DNA of 64,000 bases from Halorubellus sp034808145 (GTDB lineage: Archaea; Halobacteriota; Halobacteria; Halobacteriales; Natrialbaceae). Below are positions 28,126 to 37,374 of the stretch, piece by piece. Position 1 is the stretch's first letter, and each line of letters begins with the position of its first letter. Location: positions 248,001 to 312,000 of the forward strand of contig NZ_JAXHGM010000003.1 of NCBI RefSeq assembly GCF_034808145.1, read 5' to 3'. The notes beneath the pieces were generated by a model. That model saw only the letters and a list, made by a program, of their open reading frames with translations. It had not been told where the DNA came from and searched no databases. The translations under genes and the position numbers were made by a program.

Positions 28126-29277
28126 TCAGTACGTGCGGAGACCGGCTTCGAGCCGGTCGAGTCCCTCGCGGAGTCGTGCCTTCGAGTTCGCGAACGAGAG
28201 CCGGAGGTGGCCGTCGCCCGCGTTCCCGAACCCGCTCCCCGGGGCGAGGACGACGCCGTGTTCGCGCAGGAGGTGCTTGGCGAGCGCGAGCGAGTCGTCG
28301 ACGCCGGGGTCGAGGAACGCGTAGAACGCACCCTCGGGTCGTGGCGCGGTCACGCCCGGCATCGCCCGAAGGCGGTCGTGGACGAGGTCCCGGCGCTCCT
28401 CGAACGCCGCGTACATCTCCTCGAAGGGCGCCTGGGGGCCGGTCAGAGCGGATTCGGCGGCGGCCTGCGCGATGCTCGACGGGCACGCGGTCGTCGACTC
28501 GCGGACCGTCACGATCCGTTCGAGGACGTCGGCGTCGCCGGCGAGCCAGCCGAGGCGCCATCCCGTCATCGCGTACGCCTTCGAGCACGACCCGACCGTG
28601 AGGACGTGCGACGGCTGGTCCGCGTACTCGGCGATGGCGCGAGCGTCCCGGTCGTAGCACAGCGAGAGGTACACCTCGTCCGCGATGACGAACGCGTCGT
28701 GGTCGGCGGCGGCGTCGACGACGCGCTGGCAGTCCGCGGGGTCGTAGACGCGCCCGGTCGGGTTGTTCGGCGTCGTCAGGACGACCGCGGCGGTGTCGTC
28801 GCTCATCGCGTCGACGACCAGGTCCGGGTCGAGGTCGTACCCGGTCGCCGCGGGGAGGGAGACCTCGGTGAACGTGCCGTCGGCGAGCGCGGCCTGCGTC
28901 TCGTAGTTCGGCCACGCCGGCCCCGGCGCGAGGAGCTCCTCGCCGGGGCCGACGGTCGCGAGGGTCGCGAGCAGGAGCGCCTCCATCCCGCCGACGGTGA
29001 CGCAGAGATCCTCGACGCCGTAGTCGAGGTCGTATCGGTCGGCGAGGACGTTCGAGATGGCCTCGCGGCACGCGACCGTCCCGGCGTTGGGCGTGTAGTG
29101 CGTGTCGCCGTCGCGCGCGGCGCTCATCGCGGCGTCGACGACGTGCTCGGGCGTATCGAAGTCGGGTTCGCCGACCTCGAGACGGACGAGGTCGCCGTCG
29201 TGCGCCTCGGCGAGGTCGTACATGACGCGTATCGAGGAGCGCTCCGGCGCGCGAACGCGAGCCGTGAGTGATGACAT
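28126..29277 (-). CDS. Class I/II pyridoxal-phosphate aminotransferase
   Basis: The 383-residue fold-type I enzyme has LEVGEPDFDTP at the N-terminus, the substrate/PLP motif NNPTGRVY, the DEVY stretch, and the PLP lysine in GSCSKAYAMTGWRLGW. The C-terminal arginine region reads LRLSFANSKARLREGL. It is of the aspartate/aromatic aminotransferase group; the exact amino donor is not evident. The ATG at 29277 (MSSLTARVRAPE) is preferred over the upstream one at 29316. Confidence 0.9.
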   Translation of the reverse strand: MSSLTARVRAPERSSIRVMYDLAEAHDGDLVRLEVGEPDFDTPEHVVDAAMSAARDGDTHYTPNAGTVACREAISNVLADRYDLDYGVEDLCVTVGGMEALLLATLATVGPGEELLAPGPAWPNYETQAALADGTFTEVSLPAATGYDLDPDLVVDAMSDDTAAVVLTTPNNPTGRVYDPADCQRVVDAAADHDAFVIADEVYLSLCYDRDARAIAEYADQPSHVLTVGSCSKAYAMTGWRLGWLAGDADVLERIVTVRESTTACPSSIAQAAAESALTGPQAPFEEMYAAFEERRDLVHDRLRAMPGVTAPRPEGAFYAFLDPGVDDSLALAKHLLREHGVVLAPGSGFGNAGDGHLRLSFANSKARLREGLDRLEAGLRTY

Positions 29278-29375
29278 ACCCGCAGCGTCGACCCGTCTCG
29301 TGAAAGCCGTTGGCATGACTCACGGCGCTCGCCGGTTTCCGTCCACGCCGTCCACGCACCGCCCGGCGCGGCCAC

Positions 29376-29549
29376 TCAGCGGGTCGCGTCCCCGGCGAAG
29401 TACGCGGCGGTCGCGTCGTCGAGCGACGGCGTGACGTCGTCGAACGCGCCCGCACCGCGACGCCCGCAGCGACCGCACGCATCCGGCGGCTCGACGTCCG
29501 CGTGAACGGCGTCACAGCGCTCGCAGACGTAGTATCGCAGACCCAGCAC
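29376..29549 (-). CDS. Small zinc-ribbon protein
   Basis: This 57-residue protein has two cysteine pairs (YVCERC and ACGRCGRRG) forming a rubredoxin-like zinc ribbon, and an acidic C-terminal tail. It was found by extending from a GTG at 29549, since longer starts read through Arg/Ser-rich spacer. It is divergent from the HpcH aldolase. Function is unknown; similar ribbons in haloarchaea are often lone regulators. Confidence 0.55.
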   Translation of the reverse strand: MLGLRYYVCERCDAVHADVEPPDACGRCGRRGAGAFDDVTPSLDDATAAYFAGDATR

Positions 29550-29628
29550 GACCGACAGAACGCACCGGAGGGGGAAGACGGCACCGGCGACGCGGTCACT
29601 TTTGACGCTGCGCGTCCTCGCCACCGGT

Positions 29629-30477
29629 ATGCAACCCGACTTCGCCCACCGGCTCCGCGACCGCGACGCGCTCGTCGGCGCGTGGTGCACCGTCGGCCAT
29701 CCGGTCGTCGCCGAGGTGCTCGCCGCCGAACCCGTCGACTTCGTCGTGCTCGACGGCGAGCACTCCGAGAACACCATCGGCGACCTCGCCGACTGCGTTC
29801 GCGCCGTCGACGCCGCGAACCACCGCGTCAGCCGGCGGGACGCCGCGGCCGACGCCGACGCGGACGCGACCGGCACCGCGACCGTCGTCCGCGCGAGCGG
29901 CCCGGACCGCGCCGAGATCAAGCGGCTCCTCGACCTCGGCCCCGACGGCATTCTCGTCCCTCAAATCGAGGACGTCTCGGACGCTCGCGAGGCCGTTCGC
30001 GCGAGCCAGTACCCGCCCGAGGGCGTCCGCGGCGTCGCCGGCGGACGCGCCGCCGACTACGGGCGGACGCTCGACGACACGGTCGCGTCCGCGAACGACG
30101 ACGTCGCGACCATCCTCCAGATGGAGACGACGGGCGCCATCGCGGACGCGGACGCAATCGCCGCACTCGACGGTCTCGACGCGCTCTTCGTCGGGCCCGC
30201 GGACCTCTCCGCGCGCCTCGGCGAGTTCGGCGCGTTCGACACCGAGGCGTTCCGCGCCGGCATCGACACCGTCGCCGACGCCGCCGCCACCGCCCCGGGG
30301 TCGGTCGCCGTCGGCACGCTCGCGACGAGTCACGAGAACGCCCCGGAGCGCCGCGACGACTGGGAGATGGACTTCGTCGTCGCCGGCGTCGACGTCGCGT
30401 ACCTCCGCGACGGCCTCGACGGGTACCTCGACGCGCTCACCGGTGCGGACGGTTCGACGGACGGGGGTGAGACCTGA
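29629..30477 (+). CDS. HpcH/HpaI family aldolase
   Basis: The 282-residue TIM-barrel protein belongs to the class II pyruvate-type aldolases. VDFVVLDGEHSEN, the metal glutamate in QMETTGAI, and the GPADLSARLGEFG loop are present. Family members cleave 2-keto-3-deoxy acids or act as citrate-lyase-like enzymes. An Ala/Asp-rich insertion lies near residues 60-85. The start is the ATG at 29629, not the TTG at 29602. The next gene begins directly after its stop, so the two form an operon. Confidence 0.87.
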   Translation: MQPDFAHRLRDRDALVGAWCTVGHPVVAEVLAAEPVDFVVLDGEHSENTIGDLADCVRAVDAANHRVSRRDAAADADADATGTATVVRASGPDRAEIKRLLDLGPDGILVPQIEDVSDAREAVRASQYPPEGVRGVAGGRAADYGRTLDDTVASANDDVATILQMETTGAIADADAIAALDGLDALFVGPADLSARLGEFGAFDTEAFRAGIDTVADAAATAPGSVAVGTLATSHENAPERRDDWEMDFVVAGVDVAYLRDGLDGYLDALTGADGSTDGGET

Positions 30478-31590
30478 GTGTCCGACGACCCCGCGACCCA
30501 CGAGGCGCGCGACCACGACGACCGCGCCCGCGACGACCGATTGACCGTCGAGCGCGTGCAGGTGTCGACCGCGTACGGTTCGGGGCCGGAGGGCGGGAAC
30601 AGCGCGTGGGTCCTCCCCGACTCGGGCATCGTCGTCGACCCGGGGCCGCCGGGCGACACCGCGTTCGAGCACCTCCGCGAGGGACTCGCGGACGTCGGTC
30701 TCGCGGTCGCGGACGTCGCGGACGTGCTCGTGACGCACTGGCACGTCGACCACGCGGGGCTGGCGCCGCGGCTCGCGGACGCGGCGGACGCGACCCTCCA
30801 CCTGCACGAGCGCGACGCGCCGCTCGTCGCGGACTACGCCGCGGCGCGAGCGCGACGCGTGGACCGGGACGCGGCGGCGCTCTCGCGCTGGGGCGTGCCC
30901 GACGAGCACGTCGCTTCGCTCCGCGACGCGGACTCGCCGTCGCCGATGCCGGACGAGACGGCGGTCGACGCGCTCGCGGCGAGCGACGTCGTGGGGCCGC
31001 TCTCCGTCGTCGAGACGCCCGGGCACACCGCCGGACACGTCGCGTTCGCGCTCCGCGACACCGCCGGGGGCGGGGAGCGCACCGCCGACGCGCGCGTGCT
31101 CGTCGGCGACGCCGTCCTCCGGACGGTGACACCGAACGTCGGGGGCGGCGACACCCGCCAGTCCGACCCGCTCGCGGACTACCGGCGCGCGCTCGACGAG
31201 CTCGCGGGAGCGGGGTGGCGTGCACTCCCCGGGCACGGGACCGCGTTCGACCTCGCGCCGCGGCTCGCGGAACTCCGCGAGCACCACCGCGAGCGCGCCG
31301 GCCTCGTCCTCGACTCGCTCGCCGACCTCGCCGACACCGAGGGAGGAGACCGCGGGGTCACGCCGTGGGCGGTCGCGCGCGACCGCTTCGGCGACATGAC
31401 GGGCTATCACGTGAAGTTCGGCGCGGGGGAGGCGTTCGCGCACCTCCAGGACCTGGTCGCGCTCGACGTCGTCGAGCGCGTCGACGACGACCCGCTGCGA
31501 TATCGTCCCGTCGACGCCTTCGACGCCGTCCCCTGCGAGCGCGTCCTCGACGACGCCTGGCGCGCCGGACACCGGCGCCGGAACGTCTGA
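30478..31590 (+). CDS. Metallo-beta-lactamase fold hydrolase
   Basis: The 370-residue protein has the zinc-binding HWHVDHAG, a downstream metal loop TPGHTAGHVAF and the final histidine in LPGHG. The C-terminal ~100 residues form a helical winged region, as in the glyoxalase II/LACTB2-like group. Its GTG start abuts the TGA stop of the HpcH aldolase gene with no gap. The product of the aldolase may be a clue to its substrate, but none can be named. Confidence 0.87.
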   Translation: MSDDPATHEARDHDDRARDDRLTVERVQVSTAYGSGPEGGNSAWVLPDSGIVVDPGPPGDTAFEHLREGLADVGLAVADVADVLVTHWHVDHAGLAPRLADAADATLHLHERDAPLVADYAAARARRVDRDAAALSRWGVPDEHVASLRDADSPSPMPDETAVDALAASDVVGPLSVVETPGHTAGHVAFALRDTAGGGERTADARVLVGDAVLRTVTPNVGGGDTRQSDPLADYRRALDELAGAGWRALPGHGTAFDLAPRLAELREHHRERAGLVLDSLADLADTEGGDRGVTPWAVARDRFGDMTGYHVKFGAGEAFAHLQDLVALDVVERVDDDPLRYRPVDAFDAVPCERVLDDAWRAGHRRRNV

Positions 31591-31815
31591 GGCCCTCTCG
31601 ACGCGAACGCTCCCGTCGCCGCGGTGGCTCGGTCACCGCTGAGCGACGACGAGCAGCCGCTCGGCGTCCCGGTCGTACGCGTCGCCGTCGAGCGTGCCGT
31701 AGGCGTCCACCTCGCTGAGCGTCTGGGACAGGAACTGACCGCGTCGCGTCTCGACCGCCCCCTTCGATGGCCGTCGCGCAAACCCCTAAACGCGCCGAGC
31801 GGCTAGCGGGCCCCA

Positions 31816-32580
31816 ATGGACGATTCGCAGTCTACGCGCGGTCGCTCGCACGTTCACACGGCAGAGCGAACCGACGTCTCGCGGAACCAGGGCGCGTTCC
31901 GAACGCACTTCAACTTCCCCGGCCGCGCCGTCCCCGACCACGACGACCACGGGTACGGGCCGCTCGCGACCGTCGTGGAGTCCTTCATGGACCCCGGGAC
32001 GCGCATCCGGATGCACCAGCATCGCAACGAGGAGATCGTCTCGTGGGTGCCCGAGGGCGTGATGCGTCACGACGACCGGCAGGGCAACGACCTCGACACG
32101 GACTCCGAGCACCTGCTGGCGATGAACGCCGGGAGCGGGTTCTGGCACGCCGAGGAGACGCTCGCCGACGACCCGCCGCTGCGGATGCTCCAGATATTCG
32201 TCCGCCCCCGAGCGCTCGACCTCGACCCCGGCATCCAGCACGAACCCCTCCCAGCGCCCGCCGCGAACGACTGGCGGCACGTGTTCGGGCCGACCGGGAC
32301 CGACGCCCCCGCGTCCGTCCGGAACGACGTCGACTGCTACGACTGCAGGCTCGACGCCGGCGCCACGACGACGCTCCCCGCCCGCGACGGGTGGCACACG
32401 TACCTGTACGCGTTCGAGGGCGCCGTCGACGTCGACGGTGCGTCGGTCGGGTACACCGAGAGCGCGCTCGTGACCGACCCCGACGGCGTCACCGTCACCG
32501 CGAGCGAGGACGCGACGCTCGTCGCGTTCGCCATCGACCCCGACGCGCCGGTCACGCGCCGCGGCACCATCGGCCGCTGA
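31816..32580 (+). CDS. Pirin family protein
   Basis: This 254-residue bicupin has the pirin-type metal-binding stretch HQHRNEEIVSWVPEG and the GSGFWHAEET follow-up motif in the N-terminal cupin. The C-terminal cupin is degenerate. Pirins include quercetin dioxygenases and redox-sensing nuclear proteins; the role in haloarchaea is not established. It lies on the plus strand, 225 bases after the MBL hydrolase. Confidence 0.85.
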   Translation: MDDSQSTRGRSHVHTAERTDVSRNQGAFRTHFNFPGRAVPDHDDHGYGPLATVVESFMDPGTRIRMHQHRNEEIVSWVPEGVMRHDDRQGNDLDTDSEHLLAMNAGSGFWHAEETLADDPPLRMLQIFVRPRALDLDPGIQHEPLPAPAANDWRHVFGPTGTDAPASVRNDVDCYDCRLDAGATTTLPARDGWHTYLYAFEGAVDVDGASVGYTESALVTDPDGVTVTASEDATLVAFAIDPDAPVTRRGTIGR

Positions 32581-32812
32581 CTCCCGCGAGCCGACCGACG
32601 TCGTCCGCGCGCGACCGCGGTGGACCGTCACGCATTTCGCTCGGGCGAGCGTCCGCGGAGACATCTCCAGTTCGAGCAGCGACTCCGAGCGACCGTCGGC
32701 CGGCCGCGAGCGGCCGCGTCGCGAGCGCGCTCGCTCCCGCGGTCGAGAGCTAGCTCCCGGCCTCGGGTTCCTCGTCGCGCTCGCCGCGCTCGCCCGCCTG
32801 ACCGCGTCGGCC

Positions 32813-33757
32813 GTGCCGGTCGCGAGCGAGCTCGTGGTCGCGGTCGCGCTCGGACTCCTCGTCACGAACACCGTCGGCGTCCCCGACCCGCTCGCACCCG
32901 GGGTCAGGACGCACACGCGCTGGCTGGAGGCCGGCATCGTCCTCATGGGCGCCAGGGTGTCGCTCTCGACGCTGCTCTCGACCGGACCGACGCTCGCGGC
33001 GCTCGTCGTCGGCGTCGTCGTCCTCACGCTCGTCCTCGTCGAGTGCCTCGCGAACGCCGTCTTCGGCGTCCGCGGGAAACTCGGGTCGTTGCTCGCCGCG
33101 GGCGCGAGCGTCTGCGGCGTCTCCGCCGCCGTCGGCGTCGCCGGGAGCATCGACGCGAACGAGGACGACCTCGCGTACGCCGCCGGCACCATCCTCCTGT
33201 TCGACGTCGCTATGCTCTTCGCGTACCCCGTCGTCGGGAGCGCGCTCGGGCTCACCGAGCGGACGTTCGGCGTCTGGGCTGGCCTCACGATGTTCTCCAC
33301 CGGCCCCGTCACCGCCGCCGGGTTCGCGTTCGGCGACGTCGCCGGTCGATGGGCGACCGTTACGAAGCTCACGCGGAACCTCCTCCTCGGCGTCCTCGTC
33401 GTCGCGTACTCGCTCCGGTACGCGAACGCCGACACCGAGAGGGACGGCGACCGCGTGGAGACGACGGGTATCGCGGGCTCGGTCCGCGCGATCTGGGCGT
33501 CGTTCCCGACGTTCGTCCTCGGGTTCTTCGCGGTCGTCGTCCTCACGTCCACCGGGCTCGTCCCCGACGCCGCCACTGCGACCATGGAACGCGCCTACAA
33601 GGCACTGTTCCTCGTCGCGTTCGCGGGACTCGGCCTCAGCGTGGACGTCGACGACCTCCGGAGTACCGGCGGCACACCCATCGCGCTCGTCCTCACCGCG
33701 CTCCTCGCGACGAGCGGACTCGCGCTGCTCGCGGTGCAGGCGCTCCTCAGCCCCTGA
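32813..33757 (+). CDS. YeiH family putative sulfate/anion exporter
   Basis: The 314-residue protein has about nine membrane helices. The family core is clear: THTRWLEAGIVLMGARVS, GASVCGVSAAVGVAG, and a TKLTRNLLLG stretch. The first GTG (32813) leaves out an upstream hydrophobic stretch in the same frame (LAPGLGFLVALAALARL), where the first helix of the family should be. No ATG, GTG or TTG precedes that stretch back to the pirin stop codon, so the true start is unclear, either through a non-standard codon or a 5' lesion. Confidence 0.8.
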   Translation: MPVASELVVAVALGLLVTNTVGVPDPLAPGVRTHTRWLEAGIVLMGARVSLSTLLSTGPTLAALVVGVVVLTLVLVECLANAVFGVRGKLGSLLAAGASVCGVSAAVGVAGSIDANEDDLAYAAGTILLFDVAMLFAYPVVGSALGLTERTFGVWAGLTMFSTGPVTAAGFAFGDVAGRWATVTKLTRNLLLGVLVVAYSLRYANADTERDGDRVETTGIAGSVRAIWASFPTFVLGFFAVVVLTSTGLVPDAATATMERAYKALFLVAFAGLGLSVDVDDLRSTGGTPIALVLTALLATSGLALLAVQALLSP

Positions 33758-33843
33758 CGAACCCGTCGTCCACTGGAGTCTCCTGACCGGATTGAGCTCC
33801 TCGAACCCGCCTTCGAGCGGAACGCACTCGCCAGCGTCGCGAC

Positions 33844-34077
33844 TCAGCGCTTGTGCGTGAAGATAACCGCGTTGTCGTCGACGCTCCCGACGCAGAGGTC
33901 GAGCTGCCGGGAGAGGTTGAGGCTCGTCGGGTTCTCCTTGCAGACGACGAGGTCGTCGAACGGGTCGTCGCACGCCGGACAGGCGACCGCGACGGTGTTC
34001 TGGTAGCTCTTCAACGCGGCGTTCTCCTCGCGGAGCGTCAGCGAGGCGACGAGTTCGTCGAAGTCCACGTCTTCCAT
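33844..34077 (-). CDS. Conserved small haloarchaeal protein with a CPAC motif
   Basis: The 77-residue protein has CPACDDPFDDLVVC in the middle, which supplies three cysteines for metal binding, and ends LCVGSVDDNAVIFTHKR. I recall very similar proteins across haloarchaea, without a proven function. It is convergent with the YeiH gene and follows a secreted protein gene on the same strand. Confidence 0.7.
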   Translation of the reverse strand: MEDVDFDELVASLTLREENAALKSYQNTVAVACPACDDPFDDLVVCKENPTSLNLSRQLDLCVGSVDDNAVIFTHKR

Positions 34078-34126
34078 ACCGGCCCTTCCCGACGCGTCGA
34101 CATAAATCCGGGCGACGGCCCCGGTC

Positions 34127-35152
34127 TCACCTCGGTCTTCCCCGCCCCCGTTCGAGCGTGGCGGGGAACTCGTAGGTCGTCCCGGCGAGCGTGAGGTCTC
34201 GATAGTACGAATCGAGCGTGGACGGACCGTAGTACGGGTCGCCGCGACTGATGCCGACGCCGACGACGAGCGCGTCCTCGTAGATTGTCACGCCGTCCTC
34301 CTCGTCGATGCGGTCGAACCGTCGCTCTTCGAGGTTCAGCTTCTTCCAGTCAGACGACTCGAACTCGGCGGTCACGTCGCGCGTGTTCCACTGCCCGACA
34401 TCCCAGTTTTCGGCGAACCCGCCCGTGGCATCGTTTCGATCCGCGTACATGGTCCTGAACACCGCCTGCGAATCCCTGAACTGCGGCCACGGGCCGTTCG
34501 AGCTCGAACGCTCGTTCTCCGGATCCGTGTCGAGGAACATCCAGACGTCGTCGGGCGACCCGACTCCCTCGTGGTCGGTATCGACGCCGACGACGTCGGA
34601 CTCGGTCGCCCCCCAGTCGTACGCGAACCCGGGACCATCGCCGCCGTATCCCGCGATGTCGCCGACCGTGAGCTCTCGGTCGCTGACGTCGAGGAGCGAC
34701 AACCCGATATCGAACGTCTTCATCGGCTCGGACGTTCCCCGACGCAGCGCCGACGTCACGTGCAGCACGTCGTTCCCCGGCGGACCCTGGTTCCCGTCGC
34801 CGTTGCCGTTCCCGCCACCGTTCCCGTTGCCGTTCCCGCCACCGTTGCCGTTCCCGCTACCGTTCCCGCCACCGTTGCCGTCGCCGTTACCGTTTCCGTT
34901 ACCATTGCCACCGCCGTTCCCGTTGCCTTGGTCTCCATCGCTGTTCCCGGGCTGCCAGGGGTCGCGGACGCGTTCGAGGGTGACGGTTCCACTGAGCCCG
35001 CGGAACTCCTGCGCGTCGTTGACTCCGATGGCAACGCCGACGCTGTTGCGTGTCTGTTCGTCGGTGTGATCCGGACCGAGCGTCCAGAGGCTGTCGCCCA
35101 GTGCTGCCAGCGCGGTTGTCCCGACCAGGACCGACCTTCGCGTGAATGGCAT
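34127..35152 (-). CDS. Tat-exported protein with a long Gly/Asn repeat
   Basis: The 341-residue protein has a probable twin-arginine signal (MPFTRRSVLVGTTALAAL). A low-complexity block of (GN)n and GGGN units at about residues 75-125 is encoded by an irregular hexamer repeat. A globular C-terminal half without a known family follows. The repeat probably forms an extended linker between the exported N-terminal part and the surface domain. A TATA-like element (GTTTATAAC on the minus strand, about 35178-35186) lies about 30 bases before the ATG. Confidence 0.65.
   Translation of the reverse strand: MPFTRRSVLVGTTALAALGDSLWTLGPDHTDEQTRNSVGVAIGVNDAQEFRGLSGTVTLERVRDPWQPGNSDGDQGNGNGGGNGNGNGNGDGNGGGNGSGNGNGGGNGNGNGGGNGNGDGNQGPPGNDVLHVTSALRRGTSEPMKTFDIGLSLLDVSDRELTVGDIAGYGGDGPGFAYDWGATESDVVGVDTDHEGVGSPDDVWMFLDTDPENERSSSNGPWPQFRDSQAVFRTMYADRNDATGGFAENWDVGQWNTRDVTAEFESSDWKKLNLEERRFDRIDEEDGVTIYEDALVVGVGISRGDPYYGPSTLDSYYRDLTLAGTTYEFPATLERGRGRPR
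34787..34932. repeat. GN-coding simple repeat
   Basis: Irregular CCGTTC/CCGTTG/CCACC hexamer units encode Gly-Asn and Gly-Gly runs on the minus strand. The array may change length in frame. Confidence 0.75.
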
Positions 35153-35547
35153 GGCCTCTCGTTCACCGGCCAACCTGATTGTTATAAACTTGATAGATGT
35201 GTGGCGTTCTCAGTAACCTACACTTCATGTTCGTCAACGGAGCGCTACACTCCCGCTCGGCGAGCGACGTTGAAACGGGTGAGAAACGGCGACAGGGGTG
35301 CTCGGAACGAGCTGGTGGTCGAACCGGTACGAGAGGATTATGACGCACGTGGTCGCGAATGACTCGCTCGGTGAACGGTCCGGAAATACGGTCTTACCGG
35401 CGTACCGTCGAGAGGAGGCTACTCGACGCTCGCGAACCTTCGGCCTTCGAACGTCCATGCCTCGTCGACGGCGACCTTGGGCAGGTGGCCGGCATCACGA
35501 ACCGAAACCCACTACTGTATTTAAACCCCTCTCCTCATGGTGGGTGA
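35153..35547. other. Divergent intergenic region before hutU
   Basis: No gene is supported in this ~395-base stretch. It contains the TATA-like element of the minus-strand Gly/Asn protein near 35178-35186 and the hutU promoter at its right end (TATTTAAA at 35519-35526). The short frames between have no recognisable product. Confidence 0.6.
35519..35547 (+). promoter_or_regulatory. hutU promoter, probably leaderless
   Basis: TATTTAAA begins at 35519, preceded by CGAAAC as a BRE-like element. Its centre lies about 26 bases before the ATG at 35548, the normal TATA-to-start distance in haloarchaea. This supports ATG 35548 as both transcript and protein start. Confidence 0.7.
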
Positions 35548-37374
35548 ATGTCCAACGTGCTCCCCGTCGAAGTCACTTGTATGGCTGATAACGCAGGCGG
35601 CGGGAACCTGGACGTCGGCGACGTGAGCGACCAGTACCGCGAGTACGAAGGCGCACCGACCGGCACCGACATCGAGTGCGAGGGCTGGCGGCAGGAGGCC
35701 GCGCTCCGCATGCTGAACAACAACCTCGACCCCGAGGTCGCCGAGGCCCCCGAGGACCTCGTCGTGTACGGCGGCACCGGCCGTGCGGCCCGGAGCTGGG
35801 ACGCGTACGACGCCATCATGGCGGAACTTCGCGACCTCGACGACGAGGAGACGCTGCTCGTGCAGTCCGGGAAGCCGGTCGGTCGGTTCGAGACCCACGA
35901 GCGCGCACCGCGCGTCCTCATCGCGAACTCGAACCTCGTCGGCGCGTGGGACGACTGGGAGCACTTCCACGAACTCGAGGCCGAGGGGAAGATCATGTAC
36001 GGGCAGATGACCGCGGGGTCGTGGGCGTACATCGGCACGCAAGGCATCATCCAGGGGACGTTCGAGACGCTCGCCGAGGCCGCCCGCCAGCACTTCCCCG
36101 AGAGCGAGGGGCTGCGTGGCACCGTCACCGTCACCGCCGGCCTCGGTGGGATGGGTGGCGCGCAACCGCTCGCGGTCACGATGAACCACGGCGTCTGTAT
36201 CGCCGCCGAGGTCGACGAAGACCGCATCGACCGCCGCATCGAGACCGACTACTGCATGGAGAAGACCGACGACCTCGACGAGGCCATCGCGATGGCCGAG
36301 GACGCGGCCGCGAACGACGAACCCCTCAGTATCGGCCTGCACATGAACGCCGCGGACATGTTCGAGGGGATGCTCGAACGCGACTTCGTCCCGGACGTCG
36401 TCACGGACCAGACGAGCGCGCACGACGAACTCGAGGGCTACTATCCGAGCGGCTCCACCGTCGACGAGGCGGACGAACTCCGTCGCGAGGACCCCGACGC
36501 GTACGTCGAAGCCAGTCTCGACACGATGGAGCGCCACGTTCAGGGCATCCTCGACATGCAGGACCGCGGCGCGGTCGCGTTCGAGTACGGGAACAACATT
36601 CGCGGGCAGGTCAAGGAACACCGCGGGTTCGAGACCGCGTTCGACTTCCCCGGGTTCGTGCCCGCGTACATCCGGCCGTTGTTCTGTCGCGGCAAGGGAC
36701 CGTTCCGCTGGGCGGCGCTCTCCGGGAACGAGGACGACATCGCGCGGACCGACGAGGCCGTGCTCGAACTGTTCCCGGAGAAGGACGACCTCGCGCGATG
36801 GATCGACCTCGCTCGCGACCAGGTGTCGTTCCAGGGGCTCCCGAGTCGGGTGTGCTGGCTCGGGTACGAGACGACGCCCGTGAGCGAGACGCCGCTCGAC
36901 GCGACGCACGTCGACGAGGACGCCGAGCTGACCGAGCGTGCGCTGTTCGCGCTCCGCATCAACGAACTCGTCGCGAGCGGCGAGATCGACGCGCCGGTCG
37001 TGGTGACGCGCGACCACCTCGACGCGGGCTCCGTCGCCTCACCCAATCGCGAGACGGAAGCGATGCAGGACGGGACGGACGCGGTCGCCGACTGGCCGAT
37101 ACTGAACGCGCTCCTGAACACCGCATCGGGGGCGGACATCGTCAGCGTCCACGACGGCGGCGGCGTCGGCATCGGGAACTCGCTGCACACGAACAATCAC
37201 GTCGTCCTCGACGGCACCGAACTCGCCGCGGAGAAGGCCCGGCGCGTGTTCACGACCGACCCGGGGATGGGCGTCATCCGGCACGCTGACGCCGGGTACG
37301 AGGAGGCGATCGACGAGGCGGAGCGGAGCGGGGTCGCGGTCCCGATGCGGGACAGGGCCGGAGGCGAGGACTGA
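35548..37374 (+). CDS. hutU: Urocanate hydratase
   Basis: This enzyme converts urocanate to imidazolone propionate, the second step of histidine degradation, with bound NAD+. The 608-residue protein is long and well conserved: VVYGGTGRAARSWDAY, TVTAGLGGMGGAQPLA (Rossmann-like NAD site), RGFETAFDFPGFVPAYIRPL, and HDGGGVGIGNSLHTN near the end. The promoter position supports the ATG at 35548; ATG 35581 is the alternative. It overlaps hutI by one base (TGATG). I see no hutH or hutG in the window. Confidence 0.95.
   Translation: MSNVLPVEVTCMADNAGGGNLDVGDVSDQYREYEGAPTGTDIECEGWRQEAALRMLNNNLDPEVAEAPEDLVVYGGTGRAARSWDAYDAIMAELRDLDDEETLLVQSGKPVGRFETHERAPRVLIANSNLVGAWDDWEHFHELEAEGKIMYGQMTAGSWAYIGTQGIIQGTFETLAEAARQHFPESEGLRGTVTVTAGLGGMGGAQPLAVTMNHGVCIAAEVDEDRIDRRIETDYCMEKTDDLDEAIAMAEDAAANDEPLSIGLHMNAADMFEGMLERDFVPDVVTDQTSAHDELEGYYPSGSTVDEADELRREDPDAYVEASLDTMERHVQGILDMQDRGAVAFEYGNNIRGQVKEHRGFETAFDFPGFVPAYIRPLFCRGKGPFRWAALSGNEDDIARTDEAVLELFPEKDDLARWIDLARDQVSFQGLPSRVCWLGYETTPVSETPLDATHVDEDAELTERALFALRINELVASGEIDAPVVVTRDHLDAGSVASPNRETEAMQDGTDAVADWPILNALLNTASGADIVSVHDGGGVGIGNSLHTNNHVVLDGTELAAEKARRVFTTDPGMGVIRHADAGYEEAIDEAERSGVAVPMRDRAGGED

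Noticed and set aside
31633..31785. Minus-strand frame of about 50 codons reading GAVETRRGQFLSQTLSEVDA and ending LLVVAQR
   Set aside because: Codon use looks gene-like, but there is no ATG, GTG or TTG near its beginning; perhaps a fragment of a lost gene.
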